Assembly (NCBI RefSeq): GCF_004151235.1
Contig: NZ_JUIV01000005.1
Location: forward strand, 124,001-188,000
Source: Flavobacterium anhuiense
Lineage (GTDB): Bacteria; Bacteroidota; Bacteroidia; Flavobacteriales; Flavobacteriaceae
Length of the DNA stretch: 64,000 bases
Direction: 5' to 3'
The notes below the pieces were generated by a model, which was given only the letters and a program-made list of their open reading frames with translations, had not been told where the DNA came from and ran no database searches. Numbering within the stretch: position 1 is the first letter of the stretch; every line of letters starts with the position of its first letter. This document shows, piece by piece, positions 24,878 to 34,501 of this stretch. A program made the position numbers and the translations under genes.

Positions 24878-25981
24878 ATGACATCGGAAATAATAAGCAA
24901 ATACCTTTCTAACGAAGCTTCAGAACAAGAAGTTCAGGCACTTTTTGACTGGATTGAAGCATCGGAAGAAAACAGAAACCAATTTATAAAGGCTAAGAAG
25001 ATTTGGGCATTGACCACTCTTTCTTCAGATTTGTATTTTGATGCTGCACCAATACTCCAGATAAAACCAAAAAATAGGACTAAACAGTATTTACAATATG
25101 CTGCGGTATTTTTAGTGTTTTTGGGTTTAGGAACCACTATTTTCTTATTGAACAAAACAACTGAAACTCCAAAAGAAATTGTTCTGGAATTGGGCGACGG
25201 CCGTCTGGAATATTTTTCAGGAAAAACTCAGAGTGCATTGTTAAATGAAAAAGGTGTGTTGGTTGCCAAAAAATTTCCGACCGAAATTGTTTACTTTGGC
25301 AAAGTTCAGGATCATAAAGTGATTTATAATACACTTTCTGTTCCATACGGAAAATGTTTCAAACTTAGACTCTCAGATGGCACTGTTGTGAGTTTAAATT
25401 CTGGAACAACTTTGCGCTATCCGGAGCAGTTTGGCTTAAACGGAAACAGAAATGTTTACTTAACCGGTGAAGCATTTTTTGAAGTAGCCAAAGATAAAAT
25501 GCATCCGTTTATTGTTCATGCAAATCAGGCAGATATTGAAGTTCTCGGGACTACTTTTAATGTGAGCGCGTACCCCGAAAACCCTACAATTAATAGTACA
25601 TTGATTGAAGGAAGTGTACGAATGTCTGAAGCTGCTAATCCTTCAAACGCTATTTTGCTGGAGCCAAATCAAATGGCAACATGGCAGAATAATTCAAAAA
25701 AAATTGTCTTAAAAGAAGTTGATCCCGCCTTTTATACTGCCTGGACAAAAGGTGAACTCGCTTTTAAAGACACTCCATTTTCTACAATTGCTAAAATTAT
25801 CCAGCGTACTTATGATGTTGAAATCATCAACGAAAATTCTGATTTGGCCAAACAGAATTTTACGGGTACAATTAAAATTAGCGAATCTAGTGTCGAAAAC
25901 ATTTTAGATCTTCTAAAACGTGACACGCCTTTTAATTATTCTATTAAACAAAAAACCATTACAATTACCAATCCGCGATAA
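24878..25981 (+). CDS. FecR-type anti-sigma factor
   Basis: A 367-residue single-pass membrane protein. The cytoplasmic N-terminal part (about 1-68: KYLSNEASEQEVQALFDWIE) binds the sigma factor, and a transmembrane helix lies at about 70-91 (YLQYAAVFLVFLGLGTTIFL). The periplasmic FecR domain is at about 160-255 (LRLSDGTVVSLNSGTTLRYP, YLTGEAFFEVAKD, IEVLGTTFNVSAY). The C-terminal DUF4974 domain is at about 290-365 (FKDTPFSTIAKIIQRTYDVE, FTGTIKISESSVENIL). This domain meets the STN domain of the SusC receptor. Ten bases separate it from susC. Confidence 0.93.
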   Translation: MTSEIISKYLSNEASEQEVQALFDWIEASEENRNQFIKAKKIWALTTLSSDLYFDAAPILQIKPKNRTKQYLQYAAVFLVFLGLGTTIFLLNKTTETPKEIVLELGDGRLEYFSGKTQSALLNEKGVLVAKKFPTEIVYFGKVQDHKVIYNTLSVPYGKCFKLRLSDGTVVSLNSGTTLRYPEQFGLNGNRNVYLTGEAFFEVAKDKMHPFIVHANQADIEVLGTTFNVSAYPENPTINSTLIEGSVRMSEAANPSNAILLEPNQMATWQNNSKKIVLKEVDPAFYTAWTKGELAFKDTPFSTIAKIIQRTYDVEIINENSDLAKQNFTGTIKISESSVENILDLLKRDTPFNYSIKQKTITITNPR

Positions 25982-25991
25982 ATAAATAACC

Positions 25992-28900
25992 ATGACATTT
26001 ACGATACAGCCCGCTTTAAGAAAAATTCTGTTTTTCTTAGCCATTCTCATATCTGGATTTAAAGGATTTTCTCAGAATAAACTCATAACAGTACATGTAA
26101 AAAACAAGCCTATAAGCTTAATAATCAAATCTATTGAAGAGCAAAGTGATTTTAGAATCATTTATAATGCTAAAAAAATAGATACCGATCAATTAGCTGA
26201 TTTAGATGTTAATAATGTGACTTTAGAAACGGCTTTAAAGAAGTTGCTGAAAGGCACGAATATCTCCTACTACATTCAGAAAAAACAAGTTTTATTGACA
26301 GATGCGACTCGAGTTGATAAATCTAATTCTGGTAACCAGGAAACTGAACGGATGATTAAAGGAACAGTTTACAGCGCAAAAGACAAACAGCCTCTTCCTG
26401 GTGCCACTATTCGCATAAATGGAACTGGAATGGGTGCCATAACCGATTCAAATGGAAAATTTGCTTATGAACTAAAAGGTGAAAACATTAAGGATCAGAT
26501 TCTTGAAGTTGCTTATTTAGGAATGGAACCACAATCGCAAACAGCGGGTTACAAAAAAGAATTTGTTTTTTATCTTCAAGAAGTTACAGATGAATTGAAC
26601 CCTGTTATCATTACTTCTTCTTATGGAACTACAAAATTAAAAGAAGAAATTGTCGGAAGTATTTCGACTTTGACCTCAAAAGATATTCCGGTACAACAAG
26701 CTTCTGAAAGTTTTGACAAAATGATTACTGGGCAAATTGCGGGTGTAATGGTTGAGAATACTTCTGGCGTTGGTGGACCAGTTAAAATTAACATCCGCGG
26801 ACAAGGAACTTTACCTTCTTTATCTGGAGCACGTATTGGTACATCCAGCCAGCCCCTTATCATTATTGATGGAGTGATTATGGGTGAAGAATATGGTATT
26901 GACAGTGCTTATTTTAGCGGAAATGGAGATTTTACTGAAAATTTCGGAAATCCTTTAATGAAAATTGCGCCAGAAATTATTGAAACAATATCGGTTCTTA
27001 AAGATGCCGCTGCAGTTGGAATTTATGGTGCTGACGGAGCAAATGGAGTAATTTTAATTACCACTAAAAAAGGAAAAAAAGGAAAAACTCAGTTTGGTTT
27101 CTCTAATCAGCTGGGTATTTCATCTGCCATTAATCAGATTAAATATCTTAATGGCGAGCAGTACACAGAGCTACGAAATGAATTTTTGAAAAATACTTCT
27201 CCAGGAACTGCGCCGCTTACTTACAATGGTGTAAGTACAGATTGGTTTGGACTTTTGAACAAGTCAGGGATTTTTAATAAATACAATTTTAATGTTTCTG
27301 GTTCTACATCAAAAATTTCATACCGAACCAATATCAGCTATACCAAAATTGACGAACCGCAAATGGGCAACAGCACCAAACAATTGAATGCGGGAATTAA
27401 TCTTGGATATAGCTCTGGAAAATTAGATATTAGTTTAATGCTGAACCCTAGTTATATCCAGAAAGATGCTCCTAATATTTTTTATTCTTTTGCTTACCTC
27501 CCTACTCTGTCTCCATACAACGCTGATAGTTCTTATTCTTATCTAGGAGTCAGCGGTATGACGAGAGGAAATCCTTTAGCGGCAATCGAGCAGAATAAAA
27601 ATGAAGCCAATACCTATGGTATTTTAGGAAGTCTTGGTATTTCGTATAAGCTGAATAATTTCTTGAAATTCACTACTCTTTTCGGAATGGATTATGTTGA
27701 TAAAGACCAGGATCGTTATTTTTCTGCTGAGAACGAAAGCGGTCAATTTACAGGAACTTTTGTCTTAGATAATATTACTTATCCAAGATGGGGACGACGT
27801 CTTTTGAACCAAAGAAATGCAACGAAATGGAACTGGCAGGGCCAAGCCTTATTCGATAAACAACTTAATGAAAATCACACCATTGACGGTGTTGTAGGTT
27901 TTGAACTTTCTGAAGATAAAACTGATTTTCATTATCAATCTGGGATAGGTTTCGTAAATCCAAATGTTATAAATCCTGTCTCTAATGCAATGCGAGATGA
28001 TAATCCGTTAACTCCTAATGTGGATGAATCTACAAGCAACCAGACTTATGGAAATGAAATTAGCTATAATTCAAGAGTTTCTTTGTTTTCACAAGTCAAT
28101 TATAATTATAAAAAACGTTACTACTTGTTAGCTAATTTCCGCCGTGACCAAAGTTCTGTTTTTGGAGATGATAATGATGTAGCCAATAATGGAGGCGCTG
28201 GAGCAAGCTGGATTATAAGTAATGAAAGCTTTTTTAACAATAATTCTTGGGTGAATTTCTTAAAATTAAAAACAAGCTACGGTACAACAGGAAACTCTAG
28301 AATTGGTTCATATCGTTCAAAAGGATTATATAATTACGTTCAAAACAACTATAATGGCGGTACAGGCGCAACTCCAGGTTACGCACCAAACGGAAATTTA
28401 GGCTGGGAAAAGAACACAAAATTCAATGCTGGAATTGACTTCAATATCTTTAACAGAATTGAATTTACACTTGAATACTATCGTGACAACAAAAGCGATA
28501 TGATTACTACAAGAGATATTCCTACTGAAACTGGTTACAATTCTATGCAATTAAATGCTGCAAGCATGTATAATCAAGGATTAGAATTTCAAACTCGAAT
28601 TAAATGGATAAAAAATAATAATTTCAAATGGACTACCGCTTTTAATATTTCTACTGTCGACAGTAAAGTGACTGACTTAAAAGGTTTAGGAAGCGATTTT
28701 TCTACAGCCGAACTAGCTTTAGCCCAAAAAATTGGTTACAGTTCAACTACAGTTTGGGGAATAAACTGGGTAGGCGTTGATCCAGCAACAGGAAGAGATT
28801 TAGTTACAAAAAATGGACAAGTTTATGATCTTGCAACTTACAAATCTTTATTTACTATTGCTGATTGGGAACCAATTGGAGATACTCAAGCAAAAGCTTA

Positions 28901-29354
28901 TGGCGGATTCTACAATAGCTTTACATTTTACAAAAATCTTGCATTAACTTTTAGAGGAGATTTTCAATTAGGGGGTGATTTCTTTGCTTCGGATGCTGTA
29001 ATTGATAAATATTCGAATACTTCAAACAGAAATCTTTCTATAAATGCCTATAATCACTGGAGAAATCCAGGAGATGTTGTGCCTTATGCTGCTGTAACAA
29101 TTGTACCAGTCACTGCAAATTTGAGTAAATATGTTTACGATGCTACTTATGTAAGACTAAGCAATATTAACTTGAGTTATAATGTGCCAATCAAAAATAT
29201 ATTTCTAGACTCACTTGCCGTTTTTGCTGATGCTACAAATGTATTGTACTGGTACAAGGAAAAAAGTCCAAAAGGAATGAATGGAATTCGAGAATTTAGT
29301 TTTATCTATCCACAGGCAAGAACAATTTCGCTTGGTGTAAATGCAAAATTTTAA
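25992..29354 (+). CDS. SusC-like TonB-dependent outer membrane receptor with STN signalling domain
   Basis: A 1120-residue receptor. The signal peptide runs to about residue 27 (LISGFKGFSQ). A secretin/TonB short N-terminal domain lies at about 38-105 (ISLIIKSIEEQSDFRIIYNA, TLETALKKLLKGTNISYYIQ), a carboxypeptidase-regulatory-like domain at about 122-205 (DKQPLPGATIRINGTGMGA), a plug at about 215-365 (SFDKMITGQIAGVMVENTSG, KINIRGQGTL, LKDAAAVGIYGADGANGVIL) and a barrel ending in a C-terminal aromatic residue. The STN domain is the link to FecR. With SusD it forms a lidded importer for a bulky substrate. The nutrient is not evident, because no glycoside hydrolase, peptidase or sulfatase is in the operon. 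Confidence 0.94.
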   Translation: MTFTIQPALRKILFFLAILISGFKGFSQNKLITVHVKNKPISLIIKSIEEQSDFRIIYNAKKIDTDQLADLDVNNVTLETALKKLLKGTNISYYIQKKQVLLTDATRVDKSNSGNQETERMIKGTVYSAKDKQPLPGATIRINGTGMGAITDSNGKFAYELKGENIKDQILEVAYLGMEPQSQTAGYKKEFVFYLQEVTDELNPVIITSSYGTTKLKEEIVGSISTLTSKDIPVQQASESFDKMITGQIAGVMVENTSGVGGPVKINIRGQGTLPSLSGARIGTSSQPLIIIDGVIMGEEYGIDSAYFSGNGDFTENFGNPLMKIAPEIIETISVLKDAAAVGIYGADGANGVILITTKKGKKGKTQFGFSNQLGISSAINQIKYLNGEQYTELRNEFLKNTSPGTAPLTYNGVSTDWFGLLNKSGIFNKYNFNVSGSTSKISYRTNISYTKIDEPQMGNSTKQLNAGINLGYSSGKLDISLMLNPSYIQKDAPNIFYSFAYLPTLSPYNADSSYSYLGVSGMTRGNPLAAIEQNKNEANTYGILGSLGISYKLNNFLKFTTLFGMDYVDKDQDRYFSAENESGQFTGTFVLDNITYPRWGRRLLNQRNATKWNWQGQALFDKQLNENHTIDGVVGFELSEDKTDFHYQSGIGFVNPNVINPVSNAMRDDNPLTPNVDESTSNQTYGNEISYNSRVSLFSQVNYNYKKRYYLLANFRRDQSSVFGDDNDVANNGGAGASWIISNESFFNNNSWVNFLKLKTSYGTTGNSRIGSYRSKGLYNYVQNNYNGGTGATPGYAPNGNLGWEKNTKFNAGIDFNIFNRIEFTLEYYRDNKSDMITTRDIPTETGYNSMQLNAASMYNQGLEFQTRIKWIKNNNFKWTTAFNISTVDSKVTDLKGLGSDFSTAELALAQKIGYSSTTVWGINWVGVDPATGRDLVTKNGQVYDLATYKSLFTIADWEPIGDTQAKAYGGFYNSFTFYKNLALTFRGDFQLGGDFFASDAVIDKYSNTSNRNLSINAYNHWRNPGDVVPYAAVTIVPVTANLSKYVYDATYVRLSNINLSYNVPIKNIFLDSLAVFADATNVLYWYKEKSPKGMNGIREFSFIYPQARTISLGVNAKF

Positions 29355-29358
29355 AACG

Positions 29359-30816
29359 ATGAAATATTTAAAATACATAACAATAATAATTCTGATTTTT
29401 TCATTACAAAGCTGTAGTGATTTTCTGGAACAAGAGCCTGGAACCCAAACATCCATAGATGAACTTTTACAAAATAAAGAAGGGGTTTTAATCGCTCTAA
29501 AAGGACTTTACCGCGATGTAGAAGCTAATGTGAGAGGTGAACGTTTTGCTGTTTATTCTGATTTACAAGGCGGGAATATAAAATTTACACCTACCTCATC
29601 TGGAAATAGTGCTGGGCAGATTACCTCAGGAGTAAACATTAGAGAAGTGTACTCTTTTGAAGATACTGCAGAGACAAGTAATTTTGTTAGTTTTTACAGT
29701 GGCAATTACAGTATCATTAATCAGGCTAATTTACTTTTAGAATATACGCCTAAATTAACTGATGCAACTGATTCCGAAAAAAAACAGATAATAGCCGAAG
29801 CTTTAACCATAAGAGCGTATGCCCACTTTTTGTTATCGCAAGTTTATTGCCAAAACTATTCTTATACTTCAAATGCTTCACATTTGGGTATTGTGTACAA
29901 TAAAGAATCCATAAAAGAGGGACTTAAATATCCAAAGAGGGAAACGCTTGCGGTTACTTATTCACTTATTATTGAAGATCTTAAATTGGCTATAAAAAAT
30001 TATACCGACAATCCTTCAATGGCTGGACCGACCTATTCTTATTTTAACAGGAACAACACAAAAGCACTATTAGCTAGAATTTATTTGTACAAAAGAGACT
30101 GGACAAATGCCTATGAAACAGCAAATGATGTAATTACAAGTTCGGGATTCCAATTAATGAGTTCTGAAAATTATATTGCACAATGGGCGCAACCAGATCT
30201 TCCTGTTTCCGAGGCTTTACTAGAGTTTTCAATTCCAAAAGATGCCGAAAACGCAGCAACCTCTTCAATGGCTAGTTATTTTGGCTACAATTCAAATACA
30301 TATGCAAAGTATGTTGCTTCAAATGATCTTGTAAACCTTTATGAGAATAATGACATCAGAAAGCAATTATTTCTAACGGTTAATCTTCAAACTTTAGTAA
30401 ATGGGCTGTTAACTCCTCGCCCATACAATTTTACAAGGAAATTTCAAGATAATGCTGGTTATGTAGCCTTTAGACTTAGCGAGATGTATTTAATTCGTGC
30501 CGAAGCAGCGCTAGAAAACAACCAGTATGCAATTGCAATGCAAGACATCAATACAATTCGTGCGCGTGCTAATGCCACTTTACTTACAAACACTTCAAAC
30601 CTAAAAGAAGAAATACTTTTAGAAAGAAGAAAAGAACTTTGCTTTGAAGGACATTTGTTTTTTGATCTAATGCGTAATCACAAAGATATTTCAAGAAATG
30701 ACGGGTGTATTTCTACAAACTGCAGTATGAAATATCCATCTCTAAAATTTGTGCTTCCAATCCCACAATCCAATATTAATCTTAATGAAAACTTACAGCA
30801 AAATGAATCCTATTAA
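29359..30816 (+). CDS. SusD/RagB family surface lipoprotein
   Basis: A 485-residue lipoprotein from the ATG at 29359 (MKYLKYITII); the ATG at 29341 overlaps susC and lies ahead of the signal peptide. The lipobox SLQSC places the lipidated cysteine at residue 19, followed by SDFLEQEPGTQTSIDEL, the classic SusD start. Helical TPR-like segments (EALTIRAYAHFLLSQVY, NTKALLARIYLYKRDWTNAY) and the C-terminal FRLSEMYLIRAEAALENNQY and ILLERRKELCFEGHLFFDLM confirm the family. It caps the SusC channel and binds the substrate. It ends 14 bases inside the next gene. Confidence 0.94.
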   Translation: MKYLKYITIIILIFSLQSCSDFLEQEPGTQTSIDELLQNKEGVLIALKGLYRDVEANVRGERFAVYSDLQGGNIKFTPTSSGNSAGQITSGVNIREVYSFEDTAETSNFVSFYSGNYSIINQANLLLEYTPKLTDATDSEKKQIIAEALTIRAYAHFLLSQVYCQNYSYTSNASHLGIVYNKESIKEGLKYPKRETLAVTYSLIIEDLKLAIKNYTDNPSMAGPTYSYFNRNNTKALLARIYLYKRDWTNAYETANDVITSSGFQLMSSENYIAQWAQPDLPVSEALLEFSIPKDAENAATSSMASYFGYNSNTYAKYVASNDLVNLYENNDIRKQLFLTVNLQTLVNGLLTPRPYNFTRKFQDNAGYVAFRLSEMYLIRAEAALENNQYAIAMQDINTIRARANATLLTNTSNLKEEILLERRKELCFEGHLFFDLMRNHKDISRNDGCISTNCSMKYPSLKFVLPIPQSNINLNENLQQNESY

Positions 30817-32269
30817 GATATTTAGCATATTATCAGCAGCATTACTTTTGGCTTCCTGCTCAAAAGATGATTACAAACTAGGCTCTGAGATTGACCCGTA
30901 CTTAAGATTTAACTTCTTGGTAAACAGCAATAATATTCCGTTAGAATATCCTACGGTAAATTCTGTTTTAGTACCTCAGTCCACATATACAAATAGTTCT
31001 GTAAAAACCCTAAAAGTTCCGGTTGCTTTAACTACTCGTGCCTTAAAAAGTGCGGTAACCACAAATTTCAGTGCGGTTTCTTCAACTGGAGACAACGAAA
31101 GTTTTACTGTAAATCCAGTAAATCAATTAGTATTTGAAGGCAGTAAATTAACAGATACCATTTATGTTTCTTTTGATAAAAGATGGGCTGCAAACCAAAG
31201 CATCAATCTAAAACTCGAAACGGTTTCTAATCCTGATATTCATATCGGAAATTTAAACACAGCATATCCAAACAATACTTTCAAAATTGATTTGGGAACA
31301 ATTGCAACTAACTACACTTTTCCTGTAACGCAATATAATGTCAAAGGTGAAGTGGGCGAAACAGTCGATTTTATAGTGAATTTTCCAAATGGCTTTTTCC
31401 CTGAAGAAATTAAAAATGCTAATTTTTTCAAATTTCAAAACGGTTTTGAATATTCTTTAACGCACGATGATTTTGGCGATAACAGAAGTTCTGTAACATA
31501 TCATTTAACTCTTTTAGAAGATCTGCAAAATGATGATGCCCGTTACGAATCAAAAATTACTTTAATAAATATTCCTAATTACACTGCTACAGGAAACACC
31601 AACCTAACAATTGTAAAACCAATAAAATCTCTAAGAGATATTCAGGCAAATCCAGCATCAAAATTTACCGATCCTACAAATGCGTTTTATTTGACTTATG
31701 GAGAACATTGGTTTAGCAACGGGACCACTTGTAGTTGGCAAACTTTCAACGCTCTGACTTTTCCGGTTGTAGTTACAAAAGATGATCCAAATGCAATCTT
31801 ATACAGCGACAAAGGAACAACAAATCCTAATGATGAAGTCTATCACGATGCTTTCAAAATCGGGTTTAACGTTGCGAGCGGAACCAATACGGTCAATTCT
31901 TTTGGTTTAAAAAGATGGTTTTCTAACGAAAGTAACTCTGCTGCCATTTCTCCTGGATTTAATATCACTTCGGCTTTGGAGTTTTTCCCTGCAAACGGAA
32001 ACAGCAAAACCGAAGGAACTGTTTTAGTAATTCCACAAGACATTACAATCGGATCGAGTGCAACAAATACCCATATAATTGCTATTTCTGGTGAAGGAAC
32101 TTATAAAGAGATCAATAACGGTTTATATGAAATTTCATTTGAATTAAAATTGACCAATGACAAACTCTTCGGAGGAACAGTGTCAACACAATACAGAATT
32201 TACAATAATAGAACGTATCCAAAACCAGCGGCTTTGAGTATACCGTGCCCGAAAGAAGTTACTTTATAA
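30803..32269 (+). CDS. unrecognised lipoprotein of the SusCD locus
   Basis: A 488-residue lipoprotein from the ATG at 30803 (MNPIKIFSIL), overlapping the susD stop by 14 bases, so translation is probably coupled. The lipobox LLLASC puts the acylated Cys at residue 19, followed by SKDDYKLG. The body is beta-rich: KTLKVPVALTTRAL, KLTDTIYVSFDKRW, INLKLETVSNPDIHIGNLN. It also carries a Trp/Cys-containing stretch EHWFSNGTTCSWQTFN and LKRWFSNESNS. I cannot place it in a named family. By context it is a surface or periplasmic-face binding protein that works with SusC/SusD and with the peroxidase encoded next. Confidence 0.85.
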   Translation: MNPIKIFSILSAALLLASCSKDDYKLGSEIDPYLRFNFLVNSNNIPLEYPTVNSVLVPQSTYTNSSVKTLKVPVALTTRALKSAVTTNFSAVSSTGDNESFTVNPVNQLVFEGSKLTDTIYVSFDKRWAANQSINLKLETVSNPDIHIGNLNTAYPNNTFKIDLGTIATNYTFPVTQYNVKGEVGETVDFIVNFPNGFFPEEIKNANFFKFQNGFEYSLTHDDFGDNRSSVTYHLTLLEDLQNDDARYESKITLINIPNYTATGNTNLTIVKPIKSLRDIQANPASKFTDPTNAFYLTYGEHWFSNGTTCSWQTFNALTFPVVVTKDDPNAILYSDKGTTNPNDEVYHDAFKIGFNVASGTNTVNSFGLKRWFSNESNSAAISPGFNITSALEFFPANGNSKTEGTVLVIPQDITIGSSATNTHIIAISGEGTYKEINNGLYEISFELKLTNDKLFGGTVSTQYRIYNNRTYPKPAALSIPCPKEVTL

Positions 32270-32270
32270 T

Positions 32271-32400
32271 TATGAGTTATGAATTGTGAGTTATGAATTG
32301 TAAATATTTTACATAGTGAACTTTGTCAAAGTTTTCGGAAGTTAAGACAACCTGAGACTGAGACTGAGACTGAGACTGAAAACTTGAAACTTGAAACAAA
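32271..32400. repeat. short tandem repeats ahead of the peroxidase gene
   Basis: GAGTTATGAATTGT-type words are repeated at 32274-32304. From about 32351 the hexamer GAGACT occurs in four tandem copies and passes into two copies of CTTGAAA right at the possible TTG start codons. Such simple-sequence tracts can change length by slippage. No promoter-like TAnnTTTG is seen here, so the peroxidase gene is probably read through from the operon. Confidence 0.6.
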
Positions 32401-33550
32401 ATTAAAATTGAAAAAGCTAATCTTCCCTCTCCTATTCCTGCTATGCTTAACGGCTTACAAAAGCGTGGAAAATCCTGATTACATTGATATTCAGGAATTA
32501 CGAAAACTATATTCTAGCGGAGATTCATCAAAATGGCCTGCTGCAGAATTACACGAAAGCATTGATAAATCCAAATTTCAGGATATTGGCGTTTTGCCAG
32601 CCGTCCCTTATCCTGCTTATAATCCGTATTCTAAGGAAAAAGAAAATTTGGGAAAAATTTTGTTTTTTGACCCGAGATTATCCCGAAGCGGACAAATAGC
32701 ATGTGCTTCTTGCCATAATCCAGAACTGGGCTGGACAGACAATCTAACGCGTTCTTTTGGCCACGATCGCCAAACAGGAAAACGTAATTCGATGACGATT
32801 TTAAATTCGGCGTATGCCACTTCTCTATTCTGGGACGGACGTGCTTCAAGTTTAGAAGATCAGGCGCAATTTCCTGTTGCAGATCCGTTGGAAATGAATG
32901 AAAAACTAACGATTGCCGTTGATAAAATTGCTAAAGTAAAAGGTTATAACTCTTTATTTGCAGCTGCTTACGGAGACAAAAAGGTGACTTTACAAAGAAT
33001 TCAATACGCGATTGCGACTTTCGAAAGATCTATCAATAGCCCGAAAAGTAAATTTGATCAGTTTGTAAGCGGAAAATCAGATGTTTACACAGATCAGCAG
33101 GTAAAAGGAATGCATTTGTTTAGAACAAAAGCACAATGCATTAATTGCCATAATACGCCTTATTTTAGCGACAATCAGTTTCATAACGACGGACAGACTT
33201 TATTCGGAACAAAAAATGAAGATTTCGGACGTTATAATGTAACTAAAGATGTAAAAGATATTGGAAAATTCAGAACGCCTACGCTTCGTGAAGTTGTAAA
33301 CACAAAACCTTGGATGCACCACGGACACTTTCCGAGTTTATTGGATGTTGTCGAATTATACAATTTAGGAAATCCGTCTCCTGTTCAAAAAAAATATCTA
33401 GGAACGGCGAGAGATTCTTTAATTCCAAAATCAGATCCAATGTTGAGAAAATTAGATTTAGGCAAAGAAGAAATCAGTGATTTGTTAGCATTTATTGAAA
33501 CTTTAAGCACACCAACAAGAAGAATTATAATTCCAGAAATGCCGAAGTAA
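32384..33550 (+). CDS. di-heme cytochrome c peroxidase / MauG family protein
   Basis: A 388-residue secreted di-heme protein. No ATG is available at the front. TTG at 32384 gives MKLETKLKLKK, and TTG at 32408 gives a tidier signal peptide (MKKLIFPLLFLLCLTAYKS) and 380 residues; either may be used. The heme sites are Cys107-Ala-Ser-Cys110-His111 and Cys252-Ile-Asn-Cys255-His256 (long numbering), with FFDPRLSRSGQIACASCHNP, the usual first-heme context, and FRTPTLREV, PWMHHGHFPSLLDVVELY later. Such enzymes reduce peroxide with electrons from small c-type cytochromes or, in MauG and MbnH, oxidise tryptophans of a partner. Its place after SusC/SusD and a lipoprotein is notable. Confidence 0.9.
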   Translation: MKLETKLKLKKLIFPLLFLLCLTAYKSVENPDYIDIQELRKLYSSGDSSKWPAAELHESIDKSKFQDIGVLPAVPYPAYNPYSKEKENLGKILFFDPRLSRSGQIACASCHNPELGWTDNLTRSFGHDRQTGKRNSMTILNSAYATSLFWDGRASSLEDQAQFPVADPLEMNEKLTIAVDKIAKVKGYNSLFAAAYGDKKVTLQRIQYAIATFERSINSPKSKFDQFVSGKSDVYTDQQVKGMHLFRTKAQCINCHNTPYFSDNQFHNDGQTLFGTKNEDFGRYNVTKDVKDIGKFRTPTLREVVNTKPWMHHGHFPSLLDVVELYNLGNPSPVQKKYLGTARDSLIPKSDPMLRKLDLGKEEISDLLAFIETLSTPTRRIIIPEMPK

Positions 33551-33584
33551 TTTAGTTAAAACTGATTTGTATTTTGCAGATCTC

Positions 33585-33616
33585 AAAAGTCCTTTTCGTT
33601 TTGAAAAGGGCTTTTT
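33585..33616 (+). terminator. terminator after the peroxidase gene (T1)
   Basis: AAAAGTCCTTTTC / GAAAAGGGCTTTTT hairpin with a TTTT-type loop and trailing T residues, 35 bases after the stop codon. A near-identical copy with the same left flank is at 35281-35314. Confidence 0.8.
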
Positions 33617-33626
33617 AATCTTAAAT

Positions 33627-34358
33627 CTAATCAATTACTTTCATTTTAACCTTAGCATTTTCATTATTTAAAATTGTAGGAGTAAAAATCCAAATTTGAT
33701 TTTCATCAGATAATTCCATTTTCTTTTCAGGATTAATATTATATAATCCTTCAATTTGTTTTTTATTAAAAACATTTATAGGATATAGCTTTTTAATTGT
33801 TCCTTTTGGTATTTGCAAAAGCTTATCTTCCCATATTCTTTCTTGTTCTGGAACTTTTAAAACACTTGAGAAAATATAACTTTTAATTCTTCCTTCTCCA
33901 TTTTCAAATAAAGTTTTATCATCTGAATATCCATATGCATAATCAATTTTTAAATATTTAGAAATCAGTATAATAATTTCAATGGCTCTTTCTAGACTTT
34001 TAGATTCTTCATAAGGCCAGCTAAAATACATATCCATTCTATTTACAACATTTTCATTCGAGAAGATAGAAAAACCTGATTTATATCTGTGGTCACTTGA
34101 ATGAACTATAAAGCCAAAGAGATTTTTATATCCTTTTTTATCTATTTTATTTTTTAAAGCTTTTTCACCAATAAAACCATCTCCTTTTGAAATTCCATAT
34201 CCAGAACCTGAAATATGATACTTCAATTTTGAATCCTTGCATAAAGTATTTGCAATGCTTATCAATAATTCTGTCGCATTCTTCTTTTCTTCTTCTGAGT
34301 ATTCTTTTTTTCCTATATTTAAAAACACTCTCAAATAATTCTTTTCAAATTTTTTCAT
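33627..34358 (-). CDS. unrecognised soluble protein, immunity-like context
   Basis: A 243-residue cytoplasmic protein without signal peptide or membrane helix, rich in Lys, Glu, Ile and Tyr. Visible segments are YHISGSGYGISKGDGFIGEK, FGFIVHSSDHRYKSGFSIFS, MDMYFSWPYEESKSLERAIE and QIWIFTPTILNNENAKVK. I do not recognise the family. The lone, very AT-rich, opposite-strand gene wedged between duplicated sequences resembles polymorphic-toxin immunity or other accessory cargo, but that is only an impression. Its flanks carry the duplicated peroxidase tail and terminators described elsewhere. Confidence 0.65.
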   Translation of the reverse strand: MKKFEKNYLRVFLNIGKKEYSEEEKKNATELLISIANTLCKDSKLKYHISGSGYGISKGDGFIGEKALKNKIDKKGYKNLFGFIVHSSDHRYKSGFSIFSNENVVNRMDMYFSWPYEESKSLERAIEIIILISKYLKIDYAYGYSDDKTLFENGEGRIKSYIFSSVLKVPEQERIWEDKLLQIPKGTIKKLYPINVFNKKQIEGLYNINPEKKMELSDENQIWIFTPTILNNENAKVKMKVID

Positions 34359-34501
34359 TTATTAAACAGTTCATTATTATCAGCAAAATTATACTAATCA
34401 AAAAATCCAAAGCATACGTAAAAAGTTATAAATGTATTAAGTTAAGCCAATCAATACTATTTCATTATTCTTTTATTGAAGCATAAAATAATACATCAAT
34501 C

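Noticed and set aside
32345..32385. GAGACT tandem copies as a possible CRISPR array
   Set aside because: The unit is only six bases with no spacers; it is a simple-sequence tract.
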